Source of the DNA: Prevotellaceae bacterium
Lineage (GTDB): Bacteria; Bacteroidota; Bacteroidia; Bacteroidales; Paludibacteraceae
Length of the DNA stretch: 11,924 nt
Assembly (NCBI GenBank): GCA_031255055.1
Contig: JAIRTG010000218.1
Location: 1 to 11,924, forward strand
Reading direction: 5' to 3'
The position numbers were made by a program, and so were the translations under genes. Position 1 is the first letter of the stretch; every line of letters begins with the position of its first letter. Below the pieces are notes generated by a model. The model was not told the DNA's origin and did not search any database. It was given only the letters and a program-made list of their open reading frames with translations. Shown here piece after piece: positions 6,213-11,924 of the stretch.

Positions 6213-7511
6213 TTACATCAACAATTCCATTATCTTCAGCCGGAAAACGTATTCGTATTTCGACTGGGTGAGCTCCGACAGGGCTTGCGTCAGGTTGTTT
6301 TTGGCCTGAAAAAGCTCGAAAGCTGTCGCTCTTTCCGTTTCGTACTTTTGTTCGGTGAAACGGTATGATTCTTCGGCTGCCGTTTTCGATTTTTCGGCGG
6401 CGTCCCAACGTGTTTTGGCCGCTAATGCGTTTTGATAGGCCTGCTCTATCTTTTTTCTCAGTTCCAGTTTGGTGTCTTCAATCTGTATCCGGTTGTTTTC
6501 GACTTCGAGCAGGGCCGATTTTACCCGGTTCCGGGTCTGAAATTTATTGAAAATGGGAATCCTTAAACTTAATCCGATGCCGGCCGCCAGATTTTCGGAC
6601 ATCTGGGTGCCGAAGTTTTTGAGTGTGTTGGAACTGTAATAACCGGTGCCGATGTCTCCTCCCAATGTCAACGTGGGGAGATAGTCCGCACGGGCTATGT
6701 CGACGGACTTTTCGCTGCTTTCCAACCGGTATTCCGCCCCTTTTATCTCGGGGCGATTGATTAACGCACGCTCATAAACGGTTTTCGGGGATAAGAGCGA
6801 TAGTTCCGTTTCAAACAAATCGAGCGGGGCGATGATGTCGAACTGTTGAAAATCTTCCAATTCGAGTATCTGTGCCAAATCCAGCAGCGATAGTTTTAAC
6901 TCGTTTTCGTGCCGGATGCTGTTCATTGCTTCTTTTGCTTCCTGCGCATAAAGTTCATAGAGTTCTCCTTCTGCGAGCTTTCCGTTTTCGACCCGCAGTT
7001 TTCGCTGTGCGATGTCGGCTCTTGTGAGTGCGATTTGTTCATCGGCCGTTTTTAACAGTTCCCGATTCATCAGCGTCTGCAAAAAGGCGCTGGTGACGCT
7101 CATCGTTATATCCGATTTTATTTTGTCCAGGTCGGCTTCCGATGCGTGCATGTCGGCTTTCCGGGCGTCGATATTCTTTTTCAGCCGCAGTCCGTCGAAC
7201 AGTGTCACGCCGCTCGACAGGTTGAAAGAGGTTTGTGTACTTATCTTTCCTTCGATGCGGGAGACGTTGTCCGAGCCTACTACGCGACCGTAACTGAAAT
7301 TCTGTCCAGCCGATGCGCTCAAATTCGGCAATAAGTCTTTCCGGGCCTGTTCGTATGCAATTTCCCGTGTTTCGGTCATCAGCGATTGCTGCTTTACTTT
7401 CCTGTTGTTTTGCAACGCCAGTTCGACGCATTGTTCCAGTGTGAGAATTTGCTGCTGCGCAGGAAGCAACATCGGAAAACTTATCAGAAAGATGATGATG
7501 TATCTTTTCAT
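6213..7511 (-). CDS. TolC-like outer-membrane efflux channel (OEP family)
   Basis: 432 residues. A signal peptide (MKRYIIIFLISFPMLLPAQQ) precedes ILTLEQCVELALQNN, the usual start of an OEP repeat. Two OEP repeats follow, with long helical coiled-coil stretches and beta-strand segments (LSASAGQNFSYGR and LTLGGDIGTGYYSS) that form the outer-membrane barrel. The second repeat begins near VYERALINRPEIKGAEYRLE. Family members trimerise into a tunnel from periplasm to exterior and dock onto a membrane-fusion protein. The gene follows the MacA-like gene after 40 bp, so the two probably work together. The length is normal for Bacteroidota homologues. No lipobox cysteine is seen after the signal peptide. 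Confidence 0.93.
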   Translation of the reverse strand: MKRYIIIFLISFPMLLPAQQQILTLEQCVELALQNNRKVKQQSLMTETREIAYEQARKDLLPNLSASAGQNFSYGRVVGSDNVSRIEGKISTQTSFNLSSGVTLFDGLRLKKNIDARKADMHASEADLDKIKSDITMSVTSAFLQTLMNRELLKTADEQIALTRADIAQRKLRVENGKLAEGELYELYAQEAKEAMNSIRHENELKLSLLDLAQILELEDFQQFDIIAPLDLFETELSLLSPKTVYERALINRPEIKGAEYRLESSEKSVDIARADYLPTLTLGGDIGTGYYSSNTLKNFGTQMSENLAAGIGLSLRIPIFNKFQTRNRVKSALLEVENNRIQIEDTKLELRKKIEQAYQNALAAKTRWDAAEKSKTAAEESYRFTEQKYETERATAFELFQAKNNLTQALSELTQSKYEYVFRLKIMELLM

Positions 7512-7551
7512 ATATTTAAATTGTTAGCATCCGTTTTTTTGATCCGTAACC

Positions 7552-8652
7552 TTATTTTTTCGCAATAATTTCCGTCCCGCGTATCTTGTCTTTTTCGCTC
7601 AGACCGCTTTTGACTTCTATTTTCATGCCGTCGGACAGGCCGATTTGAATCGGTTCTTTTTGAAATTCCTGCGGTTCTTCTTTGATTAATTTGTAGACAA
7701 AAGCCGAATCGTTGCTAAACTCAACGCAGCTTTCGGGGATGGTCAGTACATTTTCGGTTTTATCGAGCAGGATATTGGCGTTTGCACTGTACCCGGCCCG
7801 TATGAATATCGTGTCGGGAATGGAAACCGCCGCTTTCATCTCGAACATGATGGCGCCGCTTTCTTCTACGCCTTTCGGCGCAACATATTCCAGTATTGCG
7901 TTCAGTTTCACGTCCTGCAAAGCCCCGATGCTGATGTCCATCGGCATACCGATTTTGATTTTTCCGACCTCTGTTTCGTCCACTTTTCCGACAAAAAGCA
8001 TATCGCCCATGTCGGCCACTGCAGCAATGGTGGTACCGTCGTTGAAATTATTCGACTGAATGACGGAGTTCCCCACTTTTACCGGTACGTCGAGAATTGT
8101 CCCGTCGATTGTTGAACGTATCAGCGTGTTTGTCGCCGTTCTCCGACTGGCCGAAACGCCGTCGCGTACCAGACTGAGATTGTCCTGCGCACTTTTCAGT
8201 TCCTCTTTGTCGTTGTCGTACTGTAATTGCGACTTTTCAAATTCTTCTTTTGAAATCACGTTGCTTTCATACAGTTTCTTATCCCGTTCAAAGTTTTTGG
8301 CGGTTTGGTCTAGCGCTAACCTTGCTCTGTTCAGTCTCGATTCTGCCGAGCTAAGGCTTACCATGTCGGGTATGACCTGTATTTTGGCAATGATGTCGCC
8401 GGTTTTGACCACGTCGCCGGCTTCTTTATATACGTCGGATATAATGCCCGACATTTGGGGCTTGATAAGGATCTCGTTACGCGGTTCTACCTTGCCGGTA
8501 GCCACTGTACGTTTTTCCACATTGGCCGTAACAGCCTCCTCTATCGCGTATTTCTTTTGAACCGGACGCGATTTTTGATACAAAAAGATGAAAGTGTAAA
8601 TCACAACGATGGCAAGTAATGCCCACAAAATGTATTTTATAATTTTTTTCAT
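7552..8652 (-). CDS. MacA/HlyD-family periplasmic membrane-fusion protein
   Basis: 366 residues. An N-terminal membrane anchor (residues about 5-25) is followed by a first lipoyl half (IKPQMSGIISDVYKEAGDVV, near 63-82). A helical hairpin comes next (about 99-165, rich in heptad-like E/K/L residues: RLNRARLALDQTAKNFERDK). The second lipoyl half is STIDGTILDVPVKVGNSV, then beta-barrel and membrane-proximal domains ending IRGTEIIAKK. This order is that of MacA-type adaptors, which link an inner-membrane ABC transporter to a TolC channel and stimulate its ATPase. It sits between the permease gene (66 bp upstream) and the TolC-like gene (40 bp downstream). The substrate cannot be inferred; MacA relatives serve macrolides, peptides, lipids or siderophores. 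Confidence 0.93.
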   Translation of the reverse strand: MKKIIKYILWALLAIVVIYTFIFLYQKSRPVQKKYAIEEAVTANVEKRTVATGKVEPRNEILIKPQMSGIISDVYKEAGDVVKTGDIIAKIQVIPDMVSLSSAESRLNRARLALDQTAKNFERDKKLYESNVISKEEFEKSQLQYDNDKEELKSAQDNLSLVRDGVSASRRTATNTLIRSTIDGTILDVPVKVGNSVIQSNNFNDGTTIAAVADMGDMLFVGKVDETEVGKIKIGMPMDISIGALQDVKLNAILEYVAPKGVEESGAIMFEMKAAVSIPDTIFIRAGYSANANILLDKTENVLTIPESCVEFSNDSAFVYKLIKEEPQEFQKEPIQIGLSDGMKIEVKSGLSEKDKIRGTEIIAKK

Positions 8653-8718
8653 GATGAAAATGTATGATAATGTTTTTATTCTTTAGTTGTTTTAATTCCG
8701 TTTTATCGTTTTCTTTTT

Positions 8719-10047
8719 CTATTCTTCGCTGATGGCCTCTATCGGTTTAATACTCATGGCGCGTTTGGCCGGAAGATAGCCCGCCACCGTGCCGATGACA
8801 ACCAGAATAATCAGCGCCGATATAGCCACCGTGAAACTGATTTGAGGGTCTTTGAAAAACTGGGTTCCTCCTCCCAGCGCCAATCCCAGTAACTGTAGCA
8901 GTCCGACGCCGAGCATCAATCCGGCAATACCGGCAATGATTGTCAGGATGACGCTTTCACTCATAATCTGTGTGATGATATTTTCCGGTTTTGCGCCCAA
9001 CGCTCTCCGGATACCGATTTCTTTTGTCCGTTCGCGGACGGTCACCAGCATGATGTTACTGATGCCGATACCTCCGGCTATCAGCGTACCCAAACCGACA
9101 ACCCAAATCAGCGCGGCGATGCCCAGACCGAGATATTCAAAAATGACAAATTGTTCTTCAAAATTCATTGTCCATACAGCCGTCTTATCTGTCGGGGAGA
9201 TGTTGTGCAGTTCTTTCAATACCTGCGCGACTTTTTCTTCGACCACGCGGACTTTGATACCCGGCCTTGCAGTCGCGGCAATAAATTGAATGACATTGCC
9301 CTGATTGAACGCCTGTTGGAGCGTCGAGAAGGGAATACAGACCGATTCGCTGTTCGACCCTCCGATGCTGATGGTGCCCGACCCTTCGATCACGCCTACG
9401 ACTTGAAAATAGATGCCGTTTACCTGGATATTGCTTCCGATGGGATTTACATCTTTCCCATAGAGTTCATCCTGCACACGGTCGCCGATGACGCAAACTT
9501 TTCTTTTTTCAAGAATGTCAATGTCATTTATATATCTTCCGGCCAACAGTTTGGAGCGGTCAATATCGTTATAGGAGGGATAATTCCCCTTGATTGCATA
9601 CGTGCCGTATTTATCTCCCACCATAACATTTTTCTCCGACCGTCCCCCAAACAGGATAGGCGTAAAGTATTCTATTTCGGGCACTTTATTCAGGATAATA
9701 GGAATATCCTCATTCAGGATATTCCAGCCGCGTCCTTTTCTGAAGCCCTTGTAGGGTTCGGAGGTACGTTCCGTCTCGAAGAAACACGAGTTTGTTGCAA
9801 AGCTATTGATTTGTCCCATAACGCCTCTCTCCAAAGCGATGCCCGAACCGACCATCACCACGAGCATAAACATACCCCAGAATACGCCGAAAGCGGTCAA
9901 TACGCTGCGTGATTTGTTATGTGTAATGGTAATCCAGATTTCTTGCCACCAGTCGAGGTCGAACAGGAAGAACGTGCGACCATCTCCGGGCTTCCGCAAA
10001 GTGAAGCGCCTGTCGGATGACGAATTAGTATATCTGTTAATATTCAT
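8719..10047 (-). CDS. MacB/FtsX-type ABC transporter permease, second of two
   Basis: 442 residues with MacB topology. TM1 is at about 49-70 (LTAFGVFWGMFMLVVMVGSG), followed by a MacB_PCD periplasmic domain (about 75-300). The FtsX domain has TM2 (306-331), TM3 (360-390) and TM4 (405-425). The cytoplasmic coupling segment VRERTKEIGIRRALGAKPEN and the tail PAKRAMSIKPIEAISEE are family hallmarks. It has no ATP-binding domain, so it must use the separate ATPase encoded upstream. Compared with the neighbouring permease, it has about 28 extra N-terminal residues (MNINRYTNSSSDRRFTLRKP...) before FDLDWWQEIWITI. No other ATG exists before TM1, so the annotated start is kept. It begins 36 bp after the first permease. 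A mechanotransmission role (moving substrate from the periplasm outwards) is expected by family. Confidence 0.93.
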   Translation of the reverse strand: MNINRYTNSSSDRRFTLRKPGDGRTFFLFDLDWWQEIWITITHNKSRSVLTAFGVFWGMFMLVVMVGSGIALERGVMGQINSFATNSCFFETERTSEPYKGFRKGRGWNILNEDIPIILNKVPEIEYFTPILFGGRSEKNVMVGDKYGTYAIKGNYPSYNDIDRSKLLAGRYINDIDILEKRKVCVIGDRVQDELYGKDVNPIGSNIQVNGIYFQVVGVIEGSGTISIGGSNSESVCIPFSTLQQAFNQGNVIQFIAATARPGIKVRVVEEKVAQVLKELHNISPTDKTAVWTMNFEEQFVIFEYLGLGIAALIWVVGLGTLIAGGIGISNIMLVTVRERTKEIGIRRALGAKPENIITQIMSESVILTIIAGIAGLMLGVGLLQLLGLALGGGTQFFKDPQISFTVAISALIILVVIGTVAGYLPAKRAMSIKPIEAISEE

Positions 10048-10083
10048 GCTGTCTTACGGTATTAATTTGTTTCTATTTCGGGG

Positions 10084-11337
10084 TCACACCTCTCTCATAG
10101 CTTCTATCGGTTTGATGCCGACGGCGCGACGGGCAGGGATATATCCCGCAATAACGCCCGCAAGAATCAGGATACTTGTCGAGACAAAGACGTATGACAT
10201 TTCCACCGACGGGTCTTTAAACACCGTAGGGCCGTCCGCATCGCCTGCCTGCGCCATCAGCATTCCGATCAATTCGATCAATCCGGTACCGCAAAGCATT
10301 CCGATATATCCGAAAACGGCGGTTATCAACACCGATTCGAGCATGATCGCGCTAAGGATCGTTGCCGGCGGAGCGCCGATGGCTTTACGGATACCGATTT
10401 CGCGCGTACGTTCTTTCACCGACACCAGCAGGATGTTGCTCACCCCGACAACTCCGGCGATCAGTGTGAAAATGCCGATAATACCCACAAAAATATTCAG
10501 TCCTCCGAAAATCCGCATTGTCTCCAGATAGTCTTTTTGATTATTCTGAATCCATATTGCCCTCGAATCGGCGGGGTCAAACCGCAGGCTTCTTGCCATC
10601 ACGTTTGTCACGCGGTCTTCGAACTCCTCATTTTCTATTTCGGACGCCAGTCCGTCGATCAGAAAAGCCATGTGATAGAATTTTTTATCGGGATTATAAA
10701 TCGTTTGTGCCGTCGTAAAAGGGATATAAGCACGTGGGCCACCCCATTCTTCTTTTTTCAAATTGATCCCCACCACCTGAAACATAATGCTACCTATTTG
10801 CAGGTATTCTCCCAGAGCAGATCGGTTTTTAAACAGTTCGTCCGCAATTTTTTTATCCAGCACCACCGTTTTATGTCGATTTTTCATATCCAGGTCATTG
10901 ATAAAACGGCCACCTTCCGAATCGACAACAAGGTTAAATATCTCGGAATAGGCCGGACTTACCCCGTACAGATCGAATGAGCCGTATTCGTTTTTATAGA
11001 CAAAATTTCGCCTGCCGCTTGTTATCACGGCGGTACCTTTATTCACTTCCGGGAGTTCGTCGAACATCAGGTTCAGTTCCTTTTCGGTAAAGGGGAGCGA
11101 GCGGTCAGCCTTCAAACCCTGGTAGGGCATCGACGAGCTCCCCGACCACAGACGCATGGAATTGCTCGAACGGCCGGCAAAATTGCTGACTACGCCATTA
11201 CGAAGGCCGTTTCCCGCACCCAAAAGTACAATCAGAATGAAAATGCCCCATGAAACGGCCAGACCCGTCAGAACGGTTCTCAATTTATTTTGCTTCAGAG
11301 TAGCCAGAATTTCCCGTATAGCATCTATTCCTATCAT
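10084..11337 (-). CDS. MacB/FtsX-type ABC transporter permease, first of two
   Basis: 417 residues. TM1 is at about 21-42 (TVLTGLAVSWGIFILIVLLG), followed by a periplasmic MacB_PCD domain to about residue 275. TM2 is at 281-306, TM3 at 330-360 and TM4 at 382-401. The coupling segment VKERTREIGIRKAIGAPPAT and the tail PARRAVGIKPIEAMREV match those of the second permease, so the two are paralogues that diverged mainly in the periplasmic domain. They could form a heterodimer driven by two copies of the ATPase. The gene lies 47 bp after the ATPase stop and 36 bp before the second permease. The start ATG at 11337 puts the amphipathic helix IDAIREILATLKQNKLR directly before TM1, as is usual. Confidence 0.93.
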   Translation of the reverse strand: MIGIDAIREILATLKQNKLRTVLTGLAVSWGIFILIVLLGAGNGLRNGVVSNFAGRSSNSMRLWSGSSSMPYQGLKADRSLPFTEKELNLMFDELPEVNKGTAVITSGRRNFVYKNEYGSFDLYGVSPAYSEIFNLVVDSEGGRFINDLDMKNRHKTVVLDKKIADELFKNRSALGEYLQIGSIMFQVVGINLKKEEWGGPRAYIPFTTAQTIYNPDKKFYHMAFLIDGLASEIENEEFEDRVTNVMARSLRFDPADSRAIWIQNNQKDYLETMRIFGGLNIFVGIIGIFTLIAGVVGVSNILLVSVKERTREIGIRKAIGAPPATILSAIMLESVLITAVFGYIGMLCGTGLIELIGMLMAQAGDADGPTVFKDPSVEMSYVFVSTSILILAGVIAGYIPARRAVGIKPIEAMREV

Positions 11338-11384
11338 ATTAGTGACACCCCGAGGGGATTTGATTTAAAATTCGACATACACTA

Positions 11385-11924
11385 TTACCGATTTTCTTCG
11401 ATTTGCTCGATCATACCATCTTTCAGTCGGATAATTTTTCGGGTATCGTCCGCCACCGACTGTTCGTGCGTCACGATAATAGTTGTAATACCCGTCGCGT
11501 TCAAATCCTTCAACACCTGCATCACCTCTACGGTCGTTTTACTATCCAACGCGCCGGTCGGTTCATCGGCCAGCAGGATTTTCGGATTAGAAATAATAGC
11601 CCTTGCAATTGCCACCCGCTGTTTTTGTCCGCCCGAGAGTTCGTTCGGCATGTGATGTGCCCATTCCTTCAGCCCCATTCGGTCGAGATATTCCAGCGCA
11701 ATTTCATTCCGTTTACGTCGGTTAATATTTTTGTAATACAGCGGCAGCGCGACATTTTCCAGTGCATTTTTAAAATTGATAAGATTGAAAGACTGGAACA
11801 CAAAACCGATCATCTCGTTGCGATAATAGGCGGCCTGATTTTCGCTAAGATTTTGTATCGGTTTACCATTCAAATAATAAATACCTTCATCGTAGCTATC
11901 CAGTATGCCCAGGATATTCAACAG
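11385..11924 (-). CDS. ABC transporter ATP-binding subunit (LolD/MacB-like), 5' end cut by window edge
   Basis: The frame is open from the right edge, so the start and the Walker A loop are missing. The visible part begins LLNILGILDSYDEG, which normally follows directly after the GKST of Walker A. A TTG at 11921 is internal and not the start. Seen in order are the Q-loop (FVFQSFNLI), the ABC signature LSGGQKQR, Walker B with the catalytic glutamate (ILLADEPTG), the D-loop (ALDS) and the H-loop (VTHE). This pattern is that of the LolD/MacB class, which powers FtsX-type permeases. It is the most upstream visible gene of the exporter operon. The separate ATPase and permeases differ from E. coli MacB, where both are one polypeptide. 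179 residues are present of an expected 220-240. Confidence 0.95.
   Translation of the reverse strand: MLNILGILDSYDEGIYYLNGKPIQNLSENQAAYYRNEMIGFVFQSFNLINFKNALENVALPLYYKNINRRKRNEIALEYLDRMGLKEWAHHMPNELSGGQKQRVAIARAIISNPKILLADEPTGALDSKTTVEVMQVLKDLNATGITTIIVTHEQSVADDTRKIIRLKDGMIEQIEENR

Noticed and set aside
9151..9912. 253-codon open frame on the plus strand, with another of 241 codons at 9806-10531
   Set aside because: Both lie opposite well-supported permease genes, and their translations show no recognisable domain. They are shadows of the coding strand.
11348..11357. CCCCGAGGGG inverted repeat between the ATPase and first permease genes, considered as a terminator
   Set aside because: The stem is 4 bp with a 2-base loop and no T-run, too small to terminate. 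The genes are probably co-transcribed.
1..11924. CRISPR arrays, tRNA or rRNA genes, insertion sequences
   Set aside because: No regularly spaced direct repeats, tRNA-like cloverleafs with the GTTCRA motif, rRNA sequence or transposase-like translation was noticed on either strand.

Overview
The window looks like a chromosomal segment of a member of the Bacteroidales (phylum Bacteroidota), possibly from the Porphyromonas/Tannerella/Parabacteroides side; the genus cannot be fixed from the sequence. The evidence is the TonB receptor with an N-terminal carboxypeptidase-regulatory-like domain, TAnnTTTG -7 promoter motifs, the lack of Shine-Dalgarno sites, the NHxNxxxD acyltransferase motif, the PadR plus PspC/GIN-domain pair, and a split MacAB-type exporter with two separate permeases.

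Left region (1-2487). A TonB-dependent receptor is read leftwards from an ATG at 2207 and stays open to the window edge (735 complete codons, 3' end missing). Its leader carries a well-formed TPP (THI-element) riboswitch at about 2268-2342 on the minus strand. This makes the receptor a likely outer-membrane importer of thiamin or a thiamin precursor (OMthi/Omr1 type), shut off when TPP is plentiful. Further upstream are a -7 type promoter motif (2390-2397) and, at the predicted transcript start, a 23-bp perfect palindrome (2363-2385).

Centre (2488-4116). A divergent gene encodes a PlsC-like acyltransferase with a C-terminal membrane domain. It is followed by a 333-bp gene-free spacer holding several inverted repeats, which resembles a dispersed intergenic repeat plus a terminator.

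Right region (4117-11924). Seven genes run leftwards with gaps of only 30 to 66 bp. In transcription order they are: ABC ATPase (start cut by the right edge), two MacB/FtsX-type permeases, a MacA-like membrane-fusion protein, a TolC-like outer-membrane channel, a short PadR repressor, and a PspC-domain protein with an N-terminal helical region and a C-terminal GIN (DUF2807) domain. The first five can form a complete trans-envelope exporter. The last two look like an attached envelope-sensing or regulatory pair. No internal promoter or strong terminator is apparent between the seven genes, so the main promoter probably lies beyond the right edge.
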